Source: Nitzschia sp. pyKryTriq1
Taxonomy: Eukaryota > Bacillariophyta > Bacillariophyceae > Bacillariales > Bacillariaceae
Assembly: GCA_956465555.1 (NCBI GenBank)
Contig: OY101123.1
Location: forward strand, 744,001 to 808,000
Length of the DNA: 64,000 nt
Reading direction: 5' to 3'
The notes below the pieces were generated by a model, which was given only the letters and a program-made list of their open reading frames with translations, was not told the DNA's origin and did no database searches. Below, in pieces: positions 1 through 9,627 of this stretch (the stretch's first letter is position 1; every line of letters starts with the position of its first letter). The position numbers were made by a program, and so were the translations under genes.

Positions 1-1763
1 GATGACTGCTGACTCGAAACTGAGGACCGCAAGCTAAAATTCGAGGTTCTCCTTGGTTGCGAAAGCGGAGATGATAAGTCTGAATCGGATGACTGTGATT
101 GCAACGACCACTGATTAGTAAACGAGGCCCGCAAACTCCACCTTCTTAAGTTTGCCGGGGCGACGGGAAGTTCCCGTTCCTGAGATTGTATGGGTGATGA
201 TTCTGGTGACATCTGTCCTTTGTCTGTCAAATAGCGATAGAACAAATTCTCGTCTTTGAACGGATGATGAAATTTGACGTGCGCGAATAATGAGAGCTCT
301 TCCGCAAGCCGCTGCCCAAGAAACACTGCCTCATTCCGGGTCTTTGCTATGCCTGCTTCTAGCATCTTGTCAACAGCCTCTGACCCAGAAAAAGTATTCT
401 TGTACTTTACGAAGTGATGAGTATGTGTGAAAACAGGTACAGCTTTCTGAAATTTCTCTGCAGCGACTTGAAGGTCTTGGGCAAAAAAACCACACGAGTT
501 TGCGGTGGATAGTGTCGAAGTAGGTTTCTCCCCCGTGGTTTCATCGATTGATGATGAATGGTGGAATGCTTCTAGAGCTGTATTGGGTGTTTCCGAGGAA
601 GCCACGTCGTAGGTATTACCATCGGTGAAGCGGTAAAAAAGGTAATCATCTTTGAGGAATGTGTGATCCCAGTATACATGATGAAACAGGTTTAGCTCCC
701 TCACGAATCTTTGGGCGAGAAATACAGCATCTTCTCTCGTCTCGACCATGCCGCTGTTTACCATGAAGTCAATCGCCTCCGAGCCGACAAAAGTGTTCAC
801 GTATTTTTTGAAGTGGTAGATGCGATTAGCCACTGGGACCCCTTCTCGAAATTTTCTAGCCAGCTTGGTGAGGGCGGATTGATGAAGAGCAAGTTTGGAT
901 TGGGATGGGGCTTCGTCGGAATGTGCTTTAGCGTTTTCCCTTTCGTTTCTAAGGCGTTCGGTTACAGACATATTCTCCAAGAATGCAGGATTCGGATCAC
1001 CAGAAGCGACAGAATATTCATCATCATCACCCCTTTCACTCATTCCCAACGCGGATATAATTGATGTGCGTTGAAGCGGTTGTCCTCCAGAAGTAAACTC
1101 CTCACTTGGAATGGTGGTGTCCTCCGAAAAAGCTGTCCGCAGATCAGTTGGCGTTGTCAACGCGGATATATCGGATGTGCGCGGGCGCGGTGGCTCGCCA
1201 GGACCTTCTATAGAACGATCAACTTCCTTACTTTCGATGGTGTCTTCCGAGAAGTCCGGTTGCAATTCTGTTGGGTTAGTAAGGACAGAGATAATTGATG
1301 TTCGCTTCAGCGGCTCCTCGTCAGAAGCGACAGTAGATTCACCCATGTCTGATGGGAGGGATATCGCGGATATGATTGATGCCCGCTTTAACATGGAGTC
1401 TGGTGGCATAGGTAATGAAGGACTCGCAGAATGTCGCTTGGGAAGGTTTGGCTGGAAGTCCCGCCTGGCATCTGCAACGAAGGAATTAAACATGTCCGTC
1501 TGACGCACCAACAATTCATAGGAGCTTGAGCTTCTTCTCGGTCTGGGTCTCTGTTCAGTGAACGAAACCCTGCTATTCAGGCTGACAGTCCTAGGAACCG
1601 ATGGCCGTTTCTTCTCTCCCACTTCGTTTGGCATAGCTTGGCCCATCCTCCTCGCGAACTCTTGAATCTTCAAGTCGTCGGGGTCCTCATTGTTTGTGTT
1701 GAATTCAAACTCGTGGCTTTCCAGAGGCACGCCGCCACCAGTTAAATGCAATTCAGGATCCAT
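1..1763 (-). CDS. Double-DEP-domain protein, N-terminal 587 codons (runs off the window)
   Basis: One reading frame is open from the ATG at 1763 down to base 1, with no stop, so the gene's 3' part lies outside the window. Two DEP domains are visible, at about residues 298-375 and 431-512. They share a common core: a KY-x-NTF-GSEA segment, then an AVFL-x-QR helix and a terminal FYR. DEP domains usually dock signalling proteins to membranes or GPCR/G-protein partners. The first 290 residues look disordered and hold four spaced copies of an R-T/A-S-x-IS motif (coded near 1050-1070, 1161-1180, 1286-1304 and 1365-1386). Similar RRxS-like sites follow the second DEP (R-W-S, R-T-S), which suggests basophilic kinase targets; this is inference. 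No kinase, RGS or GEF domain is seen in the visible part, so the full architecture is unknown. Confidence 0.75.
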   Translation of the reverse strand, partial: MDPELHLTGGGVPLESHEFEFNTNNEDPDDLKIQEFARRMGQAMPNEVGEKKRPSVPRTVSLNSRVSFTEQRPRPRRSSSSYELLVRQTDMFNSFVADARRDFQPNLPKRHSASPSLPMPPDSMLKRASIISAISLPSDMGESTVASDEEPLKRTSIISVLTNPTELQPDFSEDTIESKEVDRSIEGPGEPPRPRTSDISALTTPTDLRTAFSEDTTIPSEEFTSGGQPLQRTSIISALGMSERGDDDEYSVASGDPNPAFLENMSVTERLRNERENAKAHSDEAPSQSKLALHQSALTKLARKFREGVPVANRIYHFKKYVNTFVGSEAIDFMVNSGMVETREDAVFLAQRFVRELNLFHHVYWDHTFLKDDYLFYRFTDGNTYDVASSETPNTALEAFHHSSSIDETTGEKPTSTLSTANSCGFFAQDLQVAAEKFQKAVPVFTHTHHFVKYKNTFSGSEAVDKMLEAGIAKTRNEAVFLGQRLAEELSLFAHVKFHHPFKDENLFYRYLTDKGQMSPESSPIQSQERELPVAPANLRRWSLRASFTNQWSLQSQSSDSDLSSPLSQPRRTSNFSLRSSVSSQQS

Positions 1764-2793
1764 TTTACTCTCTCATCAATACGGCAAACCGAAACCCCTA
1801 TAGGATAACCAATGACTGCCGCTGCACCCCCACCCCCTCTCAATGCTACAGTACGTAGCCCTCTATGGAGGAGTACTCTTCTGACAATCTGCACAGGGCA
1901 ACTGACTGCAATTGCGGCCTCTGGAGTTAAAATATGTATGTAAATAGAAAGTAGATCGGCTCGAGCAGTTTTGAAATTGAGTCGCAGGAGGGGGGGAAAT
2001 GGTGATGACAACAACAAAAACAGCCCGGGCCCATGAACTCGCTAGAGCTTGGTTGAAACGATCGGCCCCTGTTATTGTGTTTGAGGTTAAGTGGTTTATG
2101 AGGCGTCACAGGCAGGGGCTTCGCATGTCGCAAGCTCGTCACTGGAAAAATTCTCACTGGATTTTTTATGCATAAAGAAGGACGAAGGCGCGGATCCGTG
2201 GAAAAACATCCCGGGCGGGTTTTTGTCTTGCATTATTTTGACGTGGCGTTTGACTACTCCGAGTGGTCCTAGTCAGTAGTAGTAGCTCTCTCTATTGCTC
2301 TCTGGCTACTAACCATTTCTATTACTATTACTACTACTACTACTACTACTACTCTACTACTAGCTAGAGAGTAGAGAGAGAGAGAGAGAGAGAGAGAGTA
2401 GTGAGAGAGACAAAGAGAGCTAGCGGTACAGCACACCACCGCCGATGAAGCCACCGCGAAACAACTCACAAACTCTTTGAGTCCGGCAAATACTAGCTTT
2501 CTAGTTTTCTAGTTGGATAAGCGTTCCTACCTTAAAATATATTGGAAGGGTTACTTTGTTGCTGTCTACTGTACGGTCGTTCGAGCAGAGTTCGAGAGGG
2601 AGAGAGGAGCCATTTCCATGCCAAGAACTATGCATCCACAGAGAAACACCGGATGTACCGTATGCTCCAGAACAGGTATCGTATGCAAATCGGATTCTAC
2701 GTGTAGCTCATTCAGGGAGTCACACCAGTCCCATTCTTCCAAAAGATAAACGCTGTTCCAAGAGAGAGAGTCTAGTGGCACCCCAGAGGAGAT
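1764..2793. other. Intergenic, 1.0 kb, with microsatellites
   Basis: Upstream of the DEP gene and downstream of the ERD2 homologue. It holds an ACT/TAC run followed by an AG run (2320-2400) and no frame that looks coding. Confidence 0.6.
2320..2400. repeat. Compound microsatellite (TAC)n then (AG)n
   Basis: About 40 bp of ACT/TAC triplets are followed by about 35 bp of AG dinucleotides, both read directly from the sequence. Confidence 0.9.
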
Positions 2794-4014
2794 TTAAATG
2801 ATTCCGAGCTTGCCTATCGTTTTCATTTCGAGCATCTTAGATGCTGGTTTATCGCCAGGCCTCCACTCTTCTTCCACTTCGGCAAGGAGGCTGTCCACTT
2901 CCTCATCTAGAGGATCTTCATCGTATCCGGCCGCCTTCATGGCCCATGGCCCAATCCCACTATCCTCAACCATCGATGACGAATCGCTGCCCCCATATTT
3001 GCTCAAACACCAAAGTGTGCAAACACTGCGTGAAAAGACATATGAGAGATGCTGCCGTGTACGAGCAAATTACTGATTGTACTCATGGACCGAGATTCGA
3101 AGCGCCGACCGGCGCAAGAATCTCAAAGGGTTGCAGCGTATGGAACGATGACTTACCTCCAATGATACAGGCAAAAATCTATATACGTCAAACATTGAAC
3201 GATCCCGGATGTGTAAAGCAGGTAATGATGTTGGAAATGCTCTGCCGACGCCGCCCGAAAGCCCCAGAAAAGTCTTAAATTCGATGTGTGTGTGAGAGAG
3301 AGAGAATGAGAGAGAGAGAGAGAGAAGCTCAAAGGTGCAATTATCATCGTACAGGTAGATGAGGTGAGGAAACTTACAGGTAGCACAGACGGTAGATGCC
3401 CATAAATACTATCGCCGTACGAATGTCGCGGCTAATGAGTCGATTCTTTCGAAAAATGTACAACTGAGGAAGCATCGCCAGTGGCTCTAGACACACCGAA
3501 AATGTCCAGAAGAAAGATAGCCAGCTGAAAGAGATGGTGCGGAAAAGTGAGCAACAGCGCCATTGTTTCTCCTCTACGACATGAAAAAAGAGAAAACGTA
3601 CCTGTAATGTTCAAAATGCACTTCAAACTCTTGACCAGAAGATCCTCGAATATCGACGACGCCACTCCCCACAAGATGGATAACCATGCCAGCAATGGCC
3701 GCAGCCATGATCAAATTCCAATGCGACACCGAATCCTGAGTCGGCGAATACGTTGACTTGGCCGGTTCCACGCGTCTTAAAATAAAGACGATTCCCATCG
3801 TAGTCAAAATGAAGAATATTTTCATCAAGGTATTGTACCAATTGTAGAATTTCGTGAACAAATCCAAGTATCTCAGGAAGAACGTTAAAAGAAAAAGATA
3901 CTGTGACTTGAGAGAGACCCCCGCGCCATTGCCCTTCACTCCGACAATCACCAAGAAAAGGATGATACTCGCAGCGTGAAAGAAGTCTCCGAGGAGACGA
4001 AATGTGTGCATCAT
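2794..4014 (-). CDS. ER lumen protein-retaining receptor (ERD2/KDELR family), 4 exons
   Basis: Spliced CDS: 4014-3602, 3524-3378, 3273-3157, 3025-2794 on the minus strand. All junctions are GT-AG and keep phase, giving 302 residues. The N-terminus carries the ERD2 signature F-RLLGD-x-x-H, then KSQ and RYLDLFT. Exon 2 reads through the W-x-FS-x-LE-x-LAMLPQL helix, and exon 3 holds a YTSGIVQ-x-LTYIDF helix. ERD2 proteins are seven-helix Golgi receptors that return K/HDEL cargo to the ER through COPI. Known members are about 210-220 residues; this one adds an acidic tail of about 75 residues ending KLGII, with no obvious lysine COPI signal at the end. ATG 4014 or 4011 is possible (two consecutive Met). 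Intron 2 contains a GA-repeat run. The exon 4 acceptor (3025) is the least certain junction; another in-frame AG lies just downstream. Confidence 0.85.
3283..3325. repeat. (GA)n microsatellite inside an ERD2 intron
   Basis: GT/GA dinucleotide runs lie between exons 2 and 3 of the ERD2 homologue. On the transcribed strand they form a long pyrimidine tract, which may serve acceptor definition. Confidence 0.85.
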
Positions 4015-4701
4015 CTTGAATGAGCTACGGATGTAGAGCCTGGCGGCTTCAATTCAATCAAGTTTCACGAGGCTTTCCAAACACACGGTACGATGCGTAC
4101 AGGAGGTGACGAAGAGTGCATGCAGAACAGCTATCAACATCATAGTGGGATCAATGAGGGCGGGTGGGGGGAATAAAGGAGCAAGATCAAAGAAAAGATC
4201 GCCATCTCGGCTCGGTCATTATTATTTCTCAGCACGGAAACGTACCGGTACCGGTACATACTCTTACGTACAAAAAACTCGTACAGTATGGTGCTGCGTA
4301 GCCCCTGTGTAGGCCTACGTACCGGTACAGTACAAGTACTCGTACTCTAAGAGAGAGAGCGAGCCGGGTACTCGCATCATGATCATGATGATGATGTTGT
4401 TGTCCGTTAATAACTCGTTAAAAATACCCCAGGCGCGCCGCCCCAAGCCACCCAGCTCTCCGCTCTATGTATCCTTGCTTCGATTGCTCTATCGATATGG
4501 TACCTTGTACTGTACTGTACGGTACCAGGTACCGGTACTTCTGCTGTACTTTTTCGTACATAGATCATCGATCATCGTTGACTATTTGCATTGCGGCTCC
4601 CTCGGCCCTCGGTGGAGAAATAGATTCATTCCATTGAGACCACGCTGGCTATCATCAACAGCAAAGTATCCTATTTACATTTTGGGTTTTGTAATAATAT
4701 A
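4015..4701. promoter_or_regulatory. Divergent promoter spacer, ERD2 homologue / chromo-JmjC gene
   Basis: A 687-bp head-to-head spacer. Two patches of GTAC-type palindromic sequence lie at 4241-4349 and 4499-4560. No TATA box or coding frame was recognised. Confidence 0.5.
4241..4349. repeat. GTAC-palindrome patch
   Basis: Clustered words such as TACCGGTAC, GTACAGTAC and GTACAAGTAC, each a perfect or near palindrome; one of many such patches in the window. Confidence 0.7.
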
Positions 4702-7546
4702 ATGGTGCTCTCTGACATGCCTCCGGATGGAGAAGAAGAAGACCGGAAGCCCGCTGCAAGCGAATCTTTGCCTCGTAATGGTGCTCACACTACGGCGACC
4801 GACAACAGCGAAGGGAATGGGGCTGCCGTCGATGAGGGTCTCACTAGGGTGGTCGGCGACTATTTTGCCATTGAAAAGGTCGTCGGCTGGAGAGGCGAGG
4901 GGCGTGCACGAGAGTACAAGATCAAGTGGGAAGGGAGCACCAAGGAAGACTGGGTCAAAAAGAACGATCTCTGCCGTGATTCGAATATGGAAGGCGAGGC
5001 CTTGGTTCGGGCGGATAAAAAGCGACAGAAAGCCCTCGAAAAGGAAAGAACAGGCGCGAGCGACGACACCCCAAAATCTCAACAAAAACCTAAGAAGCCT
5101 TCTACTGCTACTAGGAAGAGGAAGAAGCCCCACCCTGCCACCGCGGTACTTGTATCGAAAATCTCCAACGAGCCCAGCAAAGTCGGCGATCTCGTTTCAG
5201 AAAATGGGAGTCGTCGTCACGACAAATATATTGATGTGGATCTAAGTGAAGACTCATCTCCGAAATGGGAAACTTCCGTGGCAGATGATTTCGAGCGAGT
5301 GATTCCTGTACGGCAGAGTCAAGCACAAAATCAAGGGGCGTGGGTGATGGACATGTGTGTCACTGAACACTGGGAGCCCATGGGTAGCGAGGGGGCGTCT
5401 TTTTGTTATACTTCCAGCTCGGTGAATGAGCAAGGACGTGAGAGAGAATTGGACAAGAAGTCGATACAGAGCAACCCTGAACAAAGCCACGAGAAGGCAC
5501 CAAAAAAAGAGTTGGTACAAGCCGACCTCGAACAAAGCCACCAGAAGGAACCGAAAAAGAAAGCGAAACGGAAGCGTCCAAAAAAAGACGCGAAGCGAGC
5601 TAAAGACGATGGCGCCACTTCCCGAATGAGCCCGGAAGAACGAATTCGTCTTGAACTGGCTAGGGGGAACGATGTTGAACTGGTTGACTTCCAACCAGTT
5701 GTAAGGATCGATGTAAAAGAAGAAAACGCGAGAGGCAGAGTTTCGGACGCTCGCAAAAATGGAATTCCAATCGTACTGACAGGGCATCTCGGCTGGCCTC
5801 AGTTTGCAGCGCGATGGCTCAAGGATGTTTCTGAAAGTGAGCCCCTTGACCTATCCCAAACTCACGAATTGAACATTGAAAACATGATTCGTGATATTGG
5901 AGAGGAAGAAGTTCCAATCGTCGAAAAAAACTACGACGAAAAGGATCCGACTGCAAGCGCTATAAAAGCTTCAATCTTTTTGGAGAAGCACTGGCCCCGA
6001 AAGGGGGAAACTCAAGACTGTAAAAAGAAGTTGTATATGCAGCAGTGGCAATTTCCTTACTCAAAGAAGGCAGAAAAGATTCTTTGCGGTCCAGACAGGT
6101 GCAGTCCACCACCCGGTGTTTTCTACGAAGATCTGTTGCAGTTCTGGCTCGATGAGGGCGTCAACCCATATCAATATCTATTTATGGGAGACGCTGGCAC
6201 AATGAGCAAGCTTCATAAAGATCCTGGCGGGCTGGATATTCTAATTTCACCCATAGTGGGCGAGAAGGAGTGCATTCTTGCCCATCGCCTTGACAATTTT
6301 TATCTGTACAACCTGAATTCGAAGCTGGACGAGATAGATCTACACCAGTGTCCGTTGACTGCCTTTTCAAGTGTGTGGAAAACGACTATCAGGCCAGGAG
6401 AGATTTTGGTAATGCCGCACGACACGTATCATCAATGTCGGAATGTAACGCCATGCCTGTCATACCACAGACTTCACTTGGACGCCATCAATCTGCGTGG
6501 ATTTCTCGAATCGATGTTTACCGGTGATGCCGAGGATATGGAACATACTGAAGTCCTCTGGAACACTGGCTCTGAACTAATGAATCGAGTGGAAGATTTC
6601 TTGGAGAAGTATCGGACGAAGGATCATCACAACAATGATGGACTGGATCCTCAAAACCTCGAACACGAGAAAATCGCCGAAACAGTGAAGGTTCTCAGAC
6701 TTCTACGATGCGCATTTCTTGGCCTGGCTAGGTCTTTGGAAGATCCACAAGCTCCCGAACGAAAATGGCTCACCTACACTCCTGAGAATTGGAAAACGCT
6801 CGTTGGGGATATCGGAGGAACGCTACATGATTATCGCTACCGAGACGACCAACAAGTTCCTCGATATCGGCGCCCCAATCTGGATACTTCTATCGCAATT
6901 GCCGCTGAATCCGATGATAGCGACGATAGCAGCGATGAAGATGAGAAACAAGAGTATGCTGGGAAATGGCATCTCGATAGTGTCCATCAAACTTTGGAAT
7001 CTTGGATGGAAACACTTCCATATCTTCAACCAAACGAGAACGATCTAGTCATTTATGACTCTATTTCTTTGAGAGTTGGCGATGAAATCCATATCCGGCT
7101 AAACAAAAGGCGTGCGCAGGGCACTGTGAAAAAAGTGACTAACATGACGGCATTGCGTGTAACGTACGACGATCTCCCATCGTCCTTTGACGAGTATCAA
7201 CCTCGGAATCAGGTCCATGGCCGAACTGACACATTCAGGGGCGCCGTTCCATCGGCTTTGAGACCTTCGCAAGGGATGCAGCATATAGTGCGCTGCGTTC
7301 CTTCAGGCGATGCCACAAAGGTGAGTTTTCAATTTTGCGATTCCTTATGTAGCACGTGTACGAGTAGAAGAAATGGAATACGAGTATGGCTGAACTCTCT
7401 TTTTTATGTTACAGCAACTTCGACGGGCTACAATCATCACCTCGAAGACGGGTACTTTCTACCAAATAGAATTCAAGATCGACGACTCTGGCAAGACTAT
7501 CCGAAGATGGATGTGTCGGGACACTTTCATTCAAAAAGTTGTCTAG
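4702..7546 (+). CDS. Chromodomain-JmjC domain chromatin protein, 2 exons
   Basis: Exons 4702-7320 and 7415-7546 (94-nt GT-AG intron, phase 0) give 916 residues. Without splicing the frame stays open to 7674 and gives a misleading 990-residue product. An N-terminal chromodomain is seen at about residues 54-100, with aromatic positions Y, W and W (EYKIKWEG, DWVKK). Basic low-complexity linkers follow. A cupin/JmjC domain spans about 470-610, with the Fe(II) ligands HxD at H505 and D507 and a distal His at about 577 in a YHQCRNV strand. After an acidic serine stretch near 735 comes a small Tudor-like barrel (about 788-835, VGDEIHIR then GTVKKV). JmjC proteins of this type are 2OG/Fe(II) dioxygenases, either histone demethylases or protein hydroxylases; the chromodomain suggests recruitment to methyl-lysine chromatin. 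The substrate cannot be told from sequence. It is convergent with the AP-1 mu gene (110 bp between stops). Confidence 0.85.
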
Positions 7547-7655
7547 TAGCTATGCAAAGACACCCCTTCGCGAGATGGTCAAGATTTTTGAAATTCTTCA
7601 ACACCATGGTCTATGTGTTACACTATTCATTATTCATAGTTGTTGATTTCTTTTT

Positions 7656-9120
7656 CTATGCCATGCGCAACTGATAGTCCCCGTTAGCGGTGATGTATCG
7701 GACCCACGGTAGTGCTTGATATCCGCTCTTTTCAATAATCTTGAGATACCGAACCTGGATTCCACTGACGGTAAAGTAAGGGATTTCAAATTTGACATGG
7801 ATAGGCGCCTTCCACGAGTTTTCGCCCTTCTTCTTTCCGTCGGAATCTAAATCGACGGCGCTAATCGAAGGCAGGCCGAAATGCGCTCTCATCAGATATT
7901 CTCGCCCACCGTGGAACTGCTTGATGTTCCAAACCACGGCATCCTTGTCTGGTAAATAAGTCACGTTACCGACACTTGACTTGAAAGAAGGACTGTCTAC
8001 ATCAGGCGGTACAGGAATGATGATTTCGACGTTGTTGGCCACACTCCGTGACTTGAACTGAGATCTTGTTTTGACCATGTACTCAATTCGAGAACCTTTG
8101 TGTGGTTCGACGACAGCCTCCACCCAGATGAGAGGTTTGACCTGAGTGTTCAATCTATAGGTCATAAGGTCGAATTCCCCATCTGGCGGAATAAACGAAA
8201 TCGTTCGGTCGTTTTCAAAGCGTGCTAGCCGCACACATTGATGAAACTTGATGTCTTCCAGCTCCACAGCCTTTGCACGTGCTTGGTTATTCCGACCAGT
8301 GGCCTCGAACATGAGCTTATCGTTCAGACCTAACTTCAACTCTGGCATTCCCGACAAAAATGATCGCATCTTGACAGCACCGTTGATTTCTGAGTGCAAG
8401 ACGGTTCCATTCGCTGCCACCAGCAGATTCAACTTCTCCACCACGTCCAAGAAGATTTCATTCTTCTTGTGCTTGATACCTTCAGCCCGCCACGAAACAG
8501 CGTTAGTTAAGGCAACCGGGGGTTTGCTCTTGGAATCTTCCGACATGCGGTTGGCGTCTTGTGTGATGAAACTCCGAAGAATGTTACTATCCAGCGACTG
8601 AGGCATCCCGTGGTCCATCGTCTCGTCTAGCAGCTCATAAATGACTACAAAATTGTCCCTTATCGATTCTTCTTCCAGTGAACCGAAGTAGTCCTTGAAT
8701 ACTTGAGCGAGTCGAAACAGAAACGCAAGAATCAAGGCTACATTGGAGTTCCTCGTTGTCACGGCACACAAATACACATTTTGATGCTATTGAAATGAAG
8801 TAGAGACGGACGAATGGAAGATCACGTGAGACAAAACTGCCAATGATGAAGGAGGAATCCCCCGAATTCACCTATTTTCTACTTACGGCCACGTAGATGA
8901 AGTGTTCGCCCCCAACTCCACTCCCCCCAACTTGCTCGCCGACAACGATGTCGCCATTCGGATCTACATGAAAAATTGGCTTCTTGGCCTCATCCTCAAC
9001 TTCCGTCAAGTATTTTGCAAATTGCTCGATGGCCTTAGTCAAAGGAACATCACCACGGTAGTTCCGGCTGATGATGGCCTTGCCTTGTAGGTCCGTAATG
9101 AAGACAGCCGATGCCACCAT
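7656..9120 (-). CDS. AP1M: AP-1 clathrin adaptor complex mu subunit, 2 exons
   Basis: Exons 9120-8887 and 8786-7656 (100-nt intron, phase 0) give 454 residues. The N-terminal longin-like domain starts ASAVFITDLQGKAIISRNYRGD. Then comes the hallmark EEESIRDNFV-x-YELLDE, followed by the mu homology domain with FLSGMPELKLGLND, FHQCVRLARFENDR, SFIPPDGEFDLM and a C-terminus ending GYQALPWVRYIT-x-x-GDYQLR. This pattern fits AP-1 mu rather than AP-2, -3 or -4. The protein binds tyrosine sorting signals (YxxPhi) on TGN/endosome clathrin coats and should pair with gamma, beta and sigma adaptins coded elsewhere. The ATG at 9120 sits in a good context (CCACCATGG read on the minus strand). Family members are usually about 420-430 residues; the excess sits in loops, for example a Lys/Asp-rich loop near residue 400. 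Confidence 0.93.
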
Positions 9121-9627
9121 GGTCGCTTTTTTGTTTTCGAGGGTTGTTGTGTGAGCCCAACGACGCGGGGACCCTGCGGCGCGGGGGCAGGGAAAGCAAT
9201 GCAATGACTGTAACAGTACAAGTATATAATGTAGTACAGTACCGTATTAGCGGAAGCAACGCGCGAAGCCGTGGTTGCTAGTCTGGCCGGCGCGCGGGAT
9301 GACTGATGGCTGATGCCCGCCGCCTTTGGTATTATTTTTATGATGGTATGACTCATTCGACCCATCCACAAGTACGTAAGCACAAGATCGGATCACCAGC
9401 CTTTTCGCATCGACGATGACGGCCGCACAGTTTTGAGTTGAGAGCATCGACATCACCCCTCACCACCCACCACCCGCCCTTCTTCCCTTCTCCCTTCCTC
9501 CTTACTTCTTTTTCGTTCCATCGGGACAGAAGAGGCACCCAATCGATCACTGATTGATACCATCTTGCCCGGCTTCTTGTTTTTTGCGACCCTTGTGCAT
9601 TCTTTCTTCTCTTCTTCTCCCAGCAAA
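9121..9627. promoter_or_regulatory. Divergent promoter spacer, AP-1 mu / plastid antiporter
   Basis: A 507-bp head-to-head spacer with a CT-rich stretch (about 9470-9510) upstream of the antiporter. No coding frame is supported. Confidence 0.5.

Noticed and set aside
2320-2400. CRISPR-like or tandem gene array
   Set aside because: Simple microsatellites only; no spaced repeats of CRISPR type anywhere in the window.
7321-7674. Read-through extension of the chromo-JmjC gene to 990 residues
   Set aside because: The segment holds a clean GT-AG intron at 7321-7414; splicing gives a better C-terminus, and the extension would overlap the AP-1 mu 3' end.
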